Of a DNA stretch of 64,000 nucleotides, positions 17,008 through 25,729 are shown one piece after another (the stretch's first letter is position 1; each line of letters opens with the position of its first letter). Both the position numbers and the translations under genes were made by a program. The notes under the pieces were generated by a model, which ran no database searches, was not told the DNA's origin, and was given only the letters and a program-made list of their open reading frames with translations. Source of the stretch: CAWARU01 sp963805795 (GTDB lineage Bacteria > Pseudomonadota > Gammaproteobacteria > UBA6186 > Azoamicaceae); the NCBI GenBank assembly GCA_963805795.1, contig CAWDVG010000001.1, positions 248,001 to 312,000 of the forward strand, read 5' to 3'.

Positions 17008-19490
17008 TTGAGCACAGAAGCGATGAATGGAAATAATATTGTCCCTGTATTGCCATTACGTGATGTTGTTGTTTATCCACACATGGTCATTCCTTTATTT
17101 GTAGGTCGAGAAAAATCTATTAAAGCTTTAGAAAAAGCAATGGATAACTCGACTAAACAAATACTATTGACTGCGCAAAAAGATGCGGTTCAAGATGATC
17201 CTGAAGCAAATGATATTTATACAACTGGAACCCTATCTAATATTCTACAAATGTTAAAGTTACCAGATGGGACGATTAAAGTCTTAGTCGAAGGTATTGA
17301 ACGTGGTCGACTCATTGAATTTACAGAGACCGATCCTTTTTTTATTGCCAATGTACAAGCCATTAAAACCATCATCCCAGAAGATATGGAGCTTGAAGGC
17401 TTGATTCGTTCTTTACTGACGCAATTTGATCAATATACCAAATTAGATAAAAAATTATCTGGGAAGTGCTTATTTCCCTAAGTGGTATTGAGGATCCTAT
17501 TAGGCTTGTAGATACCATTGCTGCGCATATGCCACTTAAAATTATCAGATAAACAAAATATTTTAGAAACGATCAACTTTAAAGAGCGAATTGAACGATT
17601 AATGCAATTAATCGGAATTGAAATCCAATTGGTTACAAGTGGAAAGAAGAATCAGTGGCAATGTTAAAAAACAAATGGAAAAGAGACAACTTGAATATTA
17701 TTTAACAGAAAAAATAACAAGCTATTCAAAAAGAATTGGACAATTTGGGGAAGAAAGCGGAAAATCAGTGAAATTGCGGGTTTAATTCAAAAAATTGAAA
17801 AAGCTGGCATGCCAAAAGAAGCGAAAGAAAAAGCTATAAGCGAAATCAATAAATTAAAAATGATGCCTCCCATGTCGGCTGAGGCCACTGTTTCAAGAAA
17901 TTATATTGATTGGATTTTGGCTGTGCCTTGGAAAAAGCGTTCTAAGGTTCGCACTGATCTGCTTGAAGCAGAAGCGATATTAAATGAGGAACATTATGGT
18001 CTAGAAAAAGTCAAAGAAAGAATTTTAGAATATCTTGCTGTGCAACAGCGCGTTAAAAAAGTGGGTGGACCTATTCTATGTTTGGTAGGACCTCCAGGAG
18101 TCGGTAAAACTTCACTCGGACAATCCATTGCAAGGGCAACTCCAGAGAATTTGTACGCATGTCTTTGGGCGGAGTACGAGATGAAGCCGAAATACGAGGG
18201 CATCGTCGAACCTATATTGGTGCCTTGCCAGGCAAAATTTTGCAAAAACTGGCAAAAGTGGGTGTTCGAAATCCTTTATTTTTATTAGATGAAGTCGACA
18301 AAATGGCGATGGATTTTAGGGGAGATCCTGCTTCTGCTTTGTTAGAAGTACTAGACCCAGAGCAAAATAGTACTTTTAATGATCATTATTTAGAAGTTGA
18401 TTATGATTTGTCGGATGTCATGTTTGTTACAACGGCAAATTCTTTAAATATTCCTCTGCCATTATTAGATCGAATGGAAGTGATACGTCTTTCAGGTTAC
18501 ACGGAAGATGAAAAAATGAATATAGCGATTCAATATTTAATTCCAAAACAAATGAAAGAAACGGGTTTGCGCACCGATGAAGTCACATTTAAAGAAGAAG
18601 CCATCTTAGACATTATTCGTTATTATACCCGAGAATCTGGAGTTAGAAGTTTAGAGCGCGAAATTTCTAAAATTTGTCGCAAAATTATTAAAAACTTATT
18701 GTTGAACAAAAAAATAAAATCCCGTACGGATGTTAATTCCAAGACCTTAGAACAATTCTTGGGGGTGCGTAAATATCGCTTTGGACAAGTGGAAACGTAT
18801 GATCAAGTCGGACAAGTCACGGGTCTTGCATGGACTGAAGTGGGTGGTGAGTTACTAACGATTGAAGCTGTGGCCGTTCCTGGCAAAGGCAAAGTGACTA
18901 GCACTGGGAAATTAGGCGAAGTGATGCAGGAATCTATTCAAGCTGCCATGACCGTGGTTCGCAGTCGTGCAAAAGGTCTCGGAATTTCCTTGGATTTTTA
19001 TGAAAAGCAAGATATTCATATTCATGTTCCAGAAGGTGCAACACCCAAAGATGGTCCGAGCGCTGGTATTGGAATGTGTGTTGCTTTAGTTTCGATGTTA
19101 ACTAATATTCCTGTGAGAAAAGATGTGGCCATGACGGGTGAAATTACTCTCAGAGGCCAGATTCTTCCCATTGGCGGTCTTAAAGAGAAATTATTGGCAG
19201 CGCGTCGTGCTGGAATGACCGATGTTATTATTCCAGAGGAAAATAAAAGAGAATTGAAAGAAATTCCTGAAGAAGTTTATCGTGGCATGACTATTCACGC
19301 ACTCCGATGGATAGATGAAGTGCTACAAATAGCATTATTGCATATGCCTATGCCGTTGATTGAAGCAGAAGAGAGCGAGGGTGAGGGTACTATTACAAAA
19401 ACTAAAGATATTGGGAAAAAGACGATATCTGCAACCGTTAAAGCAGATAAAAAAAGAAAATCCTATAGCCCTTCCTTAAGACGTCACTAG
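17008..19490 (+). pseudogene. lon: ATP-dependent protease Lon, multiply frameshifted as given
   Basis: AAA+ Ser/Lys protease degrading misfolded and regulatory proteins. It starts at TTG (17008, GAGGA upstream) or ATG 17023. The N-domain (LPLRDVVVYPHM) is intact to about residue 150; then single-base shifts near 17460, 17540 (AAAA), 17631 (GG), 17718, 17753 and 17770 break the linker, and another near 18140 splits the AAA module just after Walker A (GPPGVGKT). From 18159 the frame is clean to the end: FLLDEVDK, sensor regions, and the protease domain with catalytic Ser in KDGPSAGI and Lys in GLKEKLLAA. Concatenating frames gives a complete Lon, so this is probably an error-rich stretch of assembly. 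Confidence 0.85.
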
Positions 19491-19628
19491 ACTGTTGTTA
19501 TCTAGATTATGCGCTTTAGGTCTAAATTAAATATTTGGTATTTTAACTAAATTAATAAACTATATTAATGGGTTTATCTAGTAATAATTCCCGATCTTTC
19601 TTTAATGCTCTCCTTACATGAAATAAAT

Positions 19629-19659
19629 TTGACGCGGCGGTCTTAAATTGGTATATATT
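19629..19659 (+). promoter_or_regulatory. Probable promoter of hupB
   Basis: TTGACG (19629-19634), 17-bp spacer, TATATA (19652-19657), about 75 bp before the GTG start of the HU gene. Confidence 0.55.
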
Positions 19660-19732
19660 GCCATACACAGCCCTAGAGCTGTGAGGTTTTTAAATGGAAA
19701 GATTTCTAAAAATAGTGAGAAAGGGGAAATTT

Positions 19733-20026
19733 GTGAATAAAGCCCAATTAGTTGACGCAGTAGCAGAAGCGTCTGGTTTATCAAAGGCAGATAGCGCACG
19801 TGCAGTAGATGCTACTCTAGATTCCATTTTGAAAGCTTTGGCTTCAGGGGATTCTGTAGCATTGGTTAATTTTGGTACATTTGGTGTAAAAAAGCGTGCT
19901 GCTCGAACGGGTAGAGATCCTAGAACCGGGGGCGCTTTACAAATTCCTGAAGCAATAGTTGCTTTCTTTAAAGCTGGTAAGGCTATGAAAGATGGAGTTA
20001 ATGCAGGAGCCAAAGAAGAAGCTTAA
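19733..20026 (+). CDS. hupB: DNA-binding protein HU
   Basis: Nucleoid-associated histone-like protein that bends DNA. The GTG at 19733 gives the canonical N-terminus MNKAQLVDAVAEASG with AAAGGGG upstream; a longer in-frame start would add 13 atypical residues. 97 residues: the helix-turn-helix dimer core, the VNFGTFGVKKRAARTGR arm with a normal RNP-like tip (DPRTGG) and IPEAIVAFFKAGKAMKD. The last 10 residues (GVNAGAKEEA) extend a little beyond E. coli HU. It sits at its classical place after lon. In relatives ppiD would come next; here tRNA-Val, tRNA-Asp and the island intervene. Confidence 0.95.
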   Translation: MNKAQLVDAVAEASGLSKADSARAVDATLDSILKALASGDSVALVNFGTFGVKKRAARTGRDPRTGGALQIPEAIVAFFKAGKAMKDGVNAGAKEEA

Positions 20027-20053
20027 ATAGAAACATCTTCCTAAGGTTTCTTT

Positions 20054-20129
20054 GGGTGTTTAGCTCAGTTGGTAGAGCATCGCCCTTACAAGGCGAGGGT
20101 CGGGGGTTCGAGCCCCTCAACACCCACCA
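20054..20129 (+). tRNA. tRNA-Val (anticodon TAC)
   Basis: Acceptor GGGTGTT pairs AACACCC, anticodon loop CTTACAA, CCA encoded. Confidence 0.95.
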
Positions 20130-20178
20130 GTTTATGGATATGTAGATATATTGGTATTTGATATATAGTTTTTGATCC

Positions 20179-20255
20179 GGAGCGGTAGTTCAGTTGGTTA
20201 GAATATCGGCCTGTCACGCCGGGGGTCGCGGGTTCGAGTCCCGTCCGCTCCGCCA
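20179..20255 (+). tRNA. tRNA-Asp (anticodon GTC), island integration site
   Basis: Acceptor GGAGCGG pairs CCGCTCC, anticodon loop CTGTCAC, CCA encoded. Its last bases, CCGTCCGCTCCGCCATTTTA (20241-20260), recur at 23447, 27039 and 41908, marking it as the attachment site for the islands that follow. Confidence 0.95.
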
Positions 20256-20260
20256 TTTTA
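20241..20260 (+). other. att site within the tRNA-Asp 3' end
   Basis: 20-bp core CCGTCCGCTCCGCCATTTTA shared with three downstream att copies; the insertion keeps the tRNA intact. Confidence 0.75.
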
Positions 20261-20306
20261 TTCCTATCTGTTTGATTTTTAAATAATTTTTTATTAATTC
20301 AAAGAT

Positions 20307-20432
20307 TCCGTTGAGTTTGTGAAAAGTAAACTCAGCGGAATTTTCAAAAAACTTGCATTTTTCCGCTGAGTTTGTATAAAGTAAACTCATGGAATTTTCA
20401 AACTCGAATTTTTCCGGTGAGTTTAGAAACTC
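20307..20432. repeat. Tandem palindromes, about 33 bp each, period about 55 bp
   Basis: Unit 1 (20307-20339) and unit 2 (20362-20393) read TCCG.TGAGTTT - 9 nt - AAACTCA.(C)GGA, each a strong hairpin. A third, shortened unit at 20413-20432 ends in the perfect palindrome GAGTTTAGAAACTC. Start-to-start distances are 55 and 51 bp. The layout resembles the palindrome pairs in front of the DUF234 ATPases, but no ATPase start adjoins it. Confidence 0.75.
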
Positions 20433-20445
20433 TATACGTAATCAA

Positions 20446-20506
20446 CCTATTCGGAATCTGTTCCGAATAGGATTAACTTAATCGGAACAAGCTCCGATTA
20501 AGTTAA
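20446..20506. repeat. Two adjacent strong hairpins at the 3' end of the DUF4143 ATPase gene
   Basis: CCTATTCGGAA-TCTG-TTCCGAATAGG (20446-20471, 11-bp perfect arms) and TTAACTTAATCGGA-ACAAGC-TCCGATTAAGTTAA (20473-20506, 14-bp perfect arms). The second overlaps the ATPase stop codon. The motif CCTATTCGGAAT recurs just upstream of the same gene (about 21700-21711), so the gene is flanked by related sites. Confidence 0.75.
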
Positions 20507-21684
20507 ATTATTTTTTTGCCCCACAATAACTCCAAAAACATTTTCCAAGGTAGGATTAAAATTTCTGAACCTGTTGATAATTTAACTTTCCGTGCGCGCG
20601 GCACTAAGGCGACAACGTATGCTTTTTCTGGTTTATGCTCCTCACAGAAAGCACTTAAACCTTTTAGCTCAGTTGTGGGAATAGTATCACTGATTTTCAC
20701 TTCGATAGCGACTGAATTATCCAAAACAAAATCAACCTCGAGTCCTGTTTTGGTACGCCAAAAAGTGATTTCGAAGTCTAGATCATATATGCCTCGATAG
20801 GCCATTATTTCCATAAAAATGTAATGTTCGAAAGCTTCTCCTGCCTGACTTCCTTTTAATGTCGATATATTCCGTCTGGCTAAGAAGTTAATGACTCCCA
20901 CATCAAATAAATAAAATTTGGGCGTGTCTGTAATAATCTCTCGTTTTCTTTTTATCCGATAAGGATAGATAAAATACCCCAGTAAAGTGTCTACTAAAAT
21001 CTGGTAATATTCTTTAATGGTTTTAGAATCTATACCACATTCTCGTGCAATATTTTGATAATTAATCAAGGTTCCGTGACCAAACGGTAGAGAGTCTAAG
21101 AAACGAGCAAAGGCGGGCAAATTACGAGTTAGGCCTTCCGCTTGAATTTCATGTACAAGATAATCTGTAATATAGGCTTTCAAAGAACGTCTAGGTTCTG
21201 TAGATAAATAATGAGAAGGTATGAGACCAGTGTTAAGAGCTCTTAATAAATCAAAATCGGGTATTTCTGGAAAGACCAATGGAAAAAATGTATAGCGCCA
21301 AGCCCTACCACCTAATAAATTTGCGCCTTCTTTTTTTAATTTACGAGCACTAGAACCACAAAGAATAAATTGAGCTTGTGTATTTTCAAGCAGCCAGTGA
21401 ATTTCATCTAACAATGCAGGTACTTTTTGTACTTCGTCAACAAGAATCGGAACTTTTAACTTTTCTTCTGGTAAGGCTAAGATCTCTTCTCGCAAAAGAT
21501 GAGGGGCTTTTAAAAATTTTAAATAAACATCTGATTTTAAGAGGTGATAGGTAGTAGAATCAGGAAAATGAGCATGCAGATAAGTGGATTTACCCGTCTT
21601 TCGTGCACCCCATAGAAATGCAGACTGGCCTTTTGGTAGGTCAATTTTTAGTAGACGTTTAAAGATAACTTGTTCGGAACTCAT
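20503..21684 (-). CDS. AAA_14/DUF4143-type ATPase
   Basis: A 393-residue P-loop ATPase: Walker A GARKTGKST at residues 26-34, Walker B LVDEVQK, a sensor-like LCGSSARK, then a winged-helix region and a DUF4143 C-terminal domain. The last carries a PD-(D/E)XK-like pattern (VDFVLDN...AIEVKIS), though nuclease activity is not shown for the family. Such genes are widespread on mobile islands of bacteria and archaea, and their role is not established; toxin-antitoxin or defence links have been suggested. First gene of the island after tRNA-Asp. It is flanked by related CCTATTCGGAA-type palindromes, possibly its own binding sites. Confidence 0.85.
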   Translation of the reverse strand: MSSEQVIFKRLLKIDLPKGQSAFLWGARKTGKSTYLHAHFPDSTTYHLLKSDVYLKFLKAPHLLREEILALPEEKLKVPILVDEVQKVPALLDEIHWLLENTQAQFILCGSSARKLKKEGANLLGGRAWRYTFFPLVFPEIPDFDLLRALNTGLIPSHYLSTEPRRSLKAYITDYLVHEIQAEGLTRNLPAFARFLDSLPFGHGTLINYQNIARECGIDSKTIKEYYQILVDTLLGYFIYPYRIKRKREIITDTPKFYLFDVGVINFLARRNISTLKGSQAGEAFEHYIFMEIMAYRGIYDLDFEITFWRTKTGLEVDFVLDNSVAIEVKISDTIPTTELKGLSAFCEEHKPEKAYVVALVPRARKVKLSTGSEILILPWKMFLELLWGKKII

Positions 21685-22086
21685 TCCATAAGAGTATCAC
21701 CTATTCGGAATAAATTCCAGATGAGTCTTTAAAGAGCCAATTGAAATCAAACAATTGGTGACAATTATACATAAGGAGATGAGTCGAACAGGGGGTGGCA
21801 ATGATTATTGAGGCGATGCTCTATTACGTATGTCTGTAAGCACAGAAGGATAGTTCCTATATTTTCGCGATAACTGGTAGTATAGGGGCTAATCGGGCAA
21901 GTTTGAGCGAAATTCTTCAAAAATACTGGATTTAAATTCAGCTGTTTAGAGGGTTTCAAATTTGGGGTATGCAAGCTGCGCAAATTAGTGTAAATTTATC
22001 TAAATTGTCCCGACATGTCGCAACAATTCAAATAAGTATAGTAACCAACAATGAAATCGGAAGTTTAATAATATTTTTAGTTAGGT
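21685..22086. other. 402-bp gap between divergent genes, no gene seen
   Basis: Contains CTATTCGGAATAAATTCC (imperfect palindrome, about 21701-21718, related to 20446-20471) and the hairpin CCAATTG-AAATCAAA-CAATTGG (21737-21758), both upstream of the ATPase start. The rest, toward 22087, is AT-rich with no supported frame. Confidence 0.5.
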
Positions 22087-23139
22087 ATGCAAATTATGAT
22101 GAATCTTCTAAGAGACGTATGGAATACTGCGTGGAGAGTTAAACGTTGGGTAGCGGAAAATCCAGGACGCTTCGTAGTAGGTGCTTTAGCAGCAACTGCG
22201 GCAATTTCAGCTGCTGTGGGGAAATTATTTACTCAAAATACCGCCACTACAGCTGTTGATAGTTTTAAAGGGAATACTGGTACAAACAACCCTGCAAGTT
22301 GCCCCACGATTATTTTCTACGAATCTCATACCGATAAGGCTCCTGCCGAAACAATTACAAAACTGTTTCCCATTTTGAAAAAAAGTGGCTACAAAACTTT
22401 TCACTTTGAAGAACCAACCGGCATGTCCTTAAATGAAAATATCGACGCCTATGAGAAAAAAAAGCAATATTGGTTAAATTATTACACTGAAAAGATTAAA
22501 AATAACGCTCAATTAACCGATGCACAACGTGCCAATGCAATATACCAAATCAAGGGTAATATTTTATCACTTGATGCTGCGTTAATATTATTGAGGGAGA
22601 TCCAAACAGCAGACTTAAATTATGTGGCGATAGATCTAGATACAAAAACAAGAGAAGAACTTGAAAAGCAATCTGCCAGGGTCCAAGGAATGCCAAAACA
22701 CTTAAATGAGGAAGCAAGAAATTTGGACCCAAAACAAAGGGAACTATTAGAAAGGGGATCCGCCCGATTTACTGAAGAAATGCATAAAAAAAGAGACGAA
22801 CATATGGCGGCACAAATAATGAAGGCTTGTAAAGAACATGGGGAAGGCCAAGTCGCGCTAGTGGGAGTAATGCATAATGGTGTAGAGGGAAGATTACAAG
22901 AGGCCGGCTATACTCAAGTAGCATCGACTTATATTATTGATCATCCACCGACACGTGATATAAGCCTCCCTGCAGAAAGAGCCGAGAATGACATTCAATT
23001 AAGACAAAAAAATCTTTTGTATATGCAAAAATATGGTTATGAAAATGTTAATATAATCAATGTTTATGATAATCGCAAAGTTAACGCAACCAAAGAAGCA
23101 TTATCCGGTTTGAGAAAACGTGTTCCAATTCTGCTCTGA
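22087..23139 (+). CDS. Membrane-anchored protein, possible TraB/PrgY/GumN (Tiki)-fold
   Basis: A 350-residue protein with one N-terminal transmembrane segment (about residues 29-47, signal-anchor) and a soluble remainder. A glutamate-histidine motif (FYESH, residues 77-81) opens the domain. Near the C-terminus a segment RDEHMAAQI...VALVGVMHNGVEGRLQEAGY matches the RxxxMA...GxxHxxGxxxxLxxxGY pattern of the Tiki/TraB superfamily, whose members are metal-dependent hydrolase-like proteins. This is a motif-level inference. A long charged helical insert separates the two. Island gene; its compartment (periplasm or secreted side) is unclear. Start could be Met1, 4 or 5. Confidence 0.65.
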   Translation: MQIMMNLLRDVWNTAWRVKRWVAENPGRFVVGALAATAAISAAVGKLFTQNTATTAVDSFKGNTGTNNPASCPTIIFYESHTDKAPAETITKLFPILKKSGYKTFHFEEPTGMSLNENIDAYEKKKQYWLNYYTEKIKNNAQLTDAQRANAIYQIKGNILSLDAALILLREIQTADLNYVAIDLDTKTREELEKQSARVQGMPKHLNEEARNLDPKQRELLERGSARFTEEMHKKRDEHMAAQIMKACKEHGEGQVALVGVMHNGVEGRLQEAGYTQVASTYIIDHPPTRDISLPAERAENDIQLRQKNLLYMQKYGYENVNIINVYDNRKVNATKEALSGLRKRVPILL

Positions 23140-23279
23140 TGACTCCAGTAGTAATTGTTTCGACAGGTGTTGCTAAACCTACGGGGGGGCAAATAAATAA
23201 GGAAAATGTGTTATAGGGGGTAAACCATAGCATTACTTCCTCTTTGAAGCCCAATGACTCAGTCTGGAGTAATTTTTGT

Positions 23280-23466
23280 ATGATTATCTTTGGAGATTTG
23301 TGCATCTTTGGCTACCATGGCCCAACTAGATGATTAGTCCTTACAACTTAAATGACGAGAAAATTTGGGGGTACATTTGGGGGTATAAAATCGACCGCTG
23401 GGATTAAACCCCAGAAACTACGGGGCCTGCAGTCCCGGTTGGAAGGCCGTCCGCTCCGCCATTTTT
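23280..23466 (+). other. Island attachment block 1 (att core at 23447-23465)
   Basis: A conserved block: TGATTATCTTTGGAGATTTG at its start, then two direct GGGGGTA-type arms (TTTGGGGGTAC, TTTGGGGGTATAAAAT), then ACGGGGCCTGCAG, then GGAAGGCCGTCCGCTCCGCC, the tRNA-Asp 3' end. The same organisation recurs at 26868-27060 and 41727-41925. Closely spaced arm sites next to a tRNA core are typical of P4-type tyrosine integrase attachment regions. No integrase gene is present. Confidence 0.7.
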
Positions 23467-24377
23467 CATTCGCAGAATGAAAAATGTCCTCTGGCATCAT
23501 TCCTCATTGTTAAAAATTCCATGAAATTATAAGATGGATGAAATCCAAGTACTCTCTTCGCCTTTTCAATAACGTAAACTCTATCTATTTGCTTCGGAAA
23601 CGTCCATGCTCGAGTCCGAAAAATTTTTAGTGCCTCAGGATAGTAGTTGCCAATTAGGATATCTGCACGGTGATACAGATCATCGATCTCTGACAAAACA
23701 AAAGGTGTTTGACTGGAAATATTCATTATATCGAAACCTTTGATATCCGAAGTTATGGCTAATCTATGTGCCAAAACAACGTCATGAATATCAATCCCAC
23801 GATAAAGACGATAAATGGCCATAAGTCTCTCATTCTCCGGAAAACATCTTGATATCCTCAAGCATATGCAAGACAATAAACCGCTATTCGTTGCCTCATG
23901 GCATAAATTTTCGCCTTCTAGTTTTGTTACATCATAGATATCTCTAGGTTGCGGCTTTAATTCTTCTGTTACCCATACTGCTTTTTCAGGGTGAATCATC
24001 GCATGACCATAGATTGATGTTGAACTTGCAAAAATGAATCGAGATATTTGATTTTTTATGCAAGCATTTAGTAAATTCTCCGTGCCACGCACATTCACAT
24101 CCCAAAATTTCTTGTCATCATGGATCCCGATATGAGGAGCATGAAGTGCAGCAGTGTGGATAACAATATCTGTTTTTCGGATAAGATTTACAATTTCGGT
24201 GCTCCGAATATCCATAATATGTGTAGTATAAGGTCCTGCGTTAATATCTAGACCTATGATTGTGTAATCATTGCGTAAAGATTCAACTATTGCACTACCT
24301 ATCCGTCCGGAGGAACCTGTTACTAAGATAGTATTAGCCTTATGCCCACTATGGTTATGCATACTTTTCGGCATCAC
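23466..24377 (-). CDS. NAD-dependent epimerase/dehydratase (extended SDR)
   Basis: A 303-residue Rossmann protein: GxxGxxG as TGSSGRIG at residues 20-27, the catalytic Ser/Tyr/Lys set as SSTSIYG and YDVTKLEGE, and the usual D-x-R-like junction. Members act on nucleotide sugars, but the substrate is not predictable. It is the last gene before att block 1 on the minus strand and sits 62 bases from a Nudix hydrolase on the same strand, so the two may be co-transcribed. Alternative function: any extended SDR reductase. Confidence 0.85.
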   Translation of the reverse strand: MMPKSMHNHSGHKANTILVTGSSGRIGSAIVESLRNDYTIIGLDINAGPYTTHIMDIRSTEIVNLIRKTDIVIHTAALHAPHIGIHDDKKFWDVNVRGTENLLNACIKNQISRFIFASSTSIYGHAMIHPEKAVWVTEELKPQPRDIYDVTKLEGENLCHEATNSGLLSCICLRISRCFPENERLMAIYRLYRGIDIHDVVLAHRLAITSDIKGFDIMNISSQTPFVLSEIDDLYHRADILIGNYYPEALKIFRTRAWTFPKQIDRVYVIEKAKRVLGFHPSYNFMEFLTMRNDARGHFSFCE

Positions 24378-24439
24378 CTATACTCCATAATTGTTGAATT
24401 ACATAATATATAAAAACCTAGGAAACCTTCGGATCCATT

Positions 24440-24874
24440 CTATGAATATAACAACTGTAAAGCTTCATCAACCCCCGGTGTCAAAGGCAACAAATACGCT
24501 TCGTTCAAAGTCATCCAACAAAATTCTGAGTGTTCCTCTATATTGATTTGAACCATCGGTTCTTCTACTATATTTGAACGAAACAAATGGTAATTAAATT
24601 CAAAGTTTGGATAATGGGCATAAGTCGTCTGGCAGTATTGGATGTTTTGTTCAGCTATGTTTAAACCAGTTTCCTCATAAATTTCTCTTTGCATAGCAAA
24701 CAATAATGTCTCATCTTTTCCTCGTTTTCCACCAGGAACACACCAGGTATTACCTTCTGATTTAAGCAATTGGCGTTTAAGAAACAGTATTCGTTCATTG
24801 CATGTTATAAAGCAGGCCACCACTTCCATGCGGGGTGAAAAATGTGGAGGTTGTTTTAAATGAAGAATAGTCAT
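24440..24874 (-). CDS. Nudix hydrolase
   Basis: A 144-residue Nudix protein with a perfect Nudix box (G-x5-E-x7-REIYEETGL, residues about 49-71) that binds Mg and hydrolyses a nucleoside diphosphate linked to another group. The PGGKRGKDE entry is typical of MutT-like or GDP-mannose mannosyl hydrolase-like members; the substrate is unknown. It lies between the AbiE pair and the epimerase on the same strand, within the island segment bounded by att blocks 1 and 2. No signal peptide. Confidence 0.88.
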   Translation of the reverse strand: MTILHLKQPPHFSPRMEVVACFITCNERILFLKRQLLKSEGNTWCVPGGKRGKDETLLFAMQREIYEETGLNIAEQNIQYCQTTYAHYPNFEFNYHLFRSNIVEEPMVQINIEEHSEFCWMTLNEAYLLPLTPGVDEALQLLYS

Positions 24875-24904
24875 ATCTATCTCGCTATTGATTATTTCTT
24901 AATT

Positions 24905-25726
24905 TTATGCGGTCTCGAGTGTGCGATCAGATGTTATCTCATTTGAGATTTTATGAATAATGTTATTTAGAACATATTCAAAGGCTTCTTCAAAATTCCA
25001 TCCTACATTTTTTGGTAAAAGAGCATTCATGTCATTCTGAAAGTCTTGATTAAAACGTTTAAGCTCCACGTTTTCGAGAAAAAGATCTTTTGAAATAACT
25101 CTTTTGTCGTTAATGCAATATTTGTGAAAAATATTAATCATTTTGGAAAAATCAATCAGATTGTTAATAGATACCCACCATACATCAAACAAATCCCTTC
25201 CTTTTCTTCTTTGGTATAGGGCTCGTAATTTCGTGGCCATTAATTCTTCTAGCTGATAGGTTTCTATAACACAAGTGCCCGAAAACCATTCTGAATGTAC
25301 GGAGAAGGGTATTTGATGGAGATCTAGTACTTGAAAGTGTTCAGTCGTATTGATTTCAATCTTTAACTTTGAGGGTAGTTCATTGGTGGATATGTATTTG
25401 TAAATTATTTTAACGCCACGTTCAGTAATTTTTCTTTTAGGTTCTCCCAGCCAAGGATCTAGAACTTTTCGTATAGCACTCATAGTTTCGCCAATAGGCT
25501 CGGATTTTCTTTGCACAAAGTCTAGATCTTCACTATACCTTGCTGGAGGTTGAATAAAGAGCTTATTTAGAGCTGTTCCACCTCGAAAAACAAGACTGTC
25601 TTTAATTTTAGGATCATTATATAAGCATACGAGTGCTTTGCTAATGATTAAATCATGTTCGATCATAGCAATTGTTTGCCAAGGTACATTTTGGCGCCAT
25701 TGTTCAATAAAAATTAGGGGTATCAT
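24905..25726 (-). CDS. abiEii: AbiEii-family nucleotidyltransferase toxin
   Basis: Toxin of a type IV-like toxin-antitoxin / abortive-infection pair (DUF1814). 273 residues. Nucleotidyltransferase signature FRGGTALNK, followed by a paired-acid motif (SEDLDFV). Members of the fold transfer nucleotides, and some block tRNA function. A helical region (QLEELMATKLRALYQRRKGRDLFDVWW) is a family hallmark. It starts 3 bases after the stop of the antitoxin gene, so the pair is one operon. A scrap of a closely similar second copy lies at 42128-42217. The gene appears intact. Confidence 0.88.
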   Translation of the reverse strand: MIPLIFIEQWRQNVPWQTIAMIEHDLIISKALVCLYNDPKIKDSLVFRGGTALNKLFIQPPARYSEDLDFVQRKSEPIGETMSAIRKVLDPWLGEPKRKITERGVKIIYKYISTNELPSKLKIEINTTEHFQVLDLHQIPFSVHSEWFSGTCVIETYQLEELMATKLRALYQRRKGRDLFDVWWVSINNLIDFSKMINIFHKYCINDKRVISKDLFLENVELKRFNQDFQNDMNALLPKNVGWNFEEAFEYVLNNIIHKISNEITSDRTLETA

Positions 25727-25729
25727 ACA

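Noticed and set aside
15719..19490. Programmed frameshifting in clpX or lon
   Set aside because: About ten shifts in both directions with no slippery-site pattern and no precedent in these families; error or decay is simpler.
20307..20432. Possible CRISPR array
   Set aside because: Only three units, each itself a palindrome, with similar rather than unique intervening DNA, and no cas genes.
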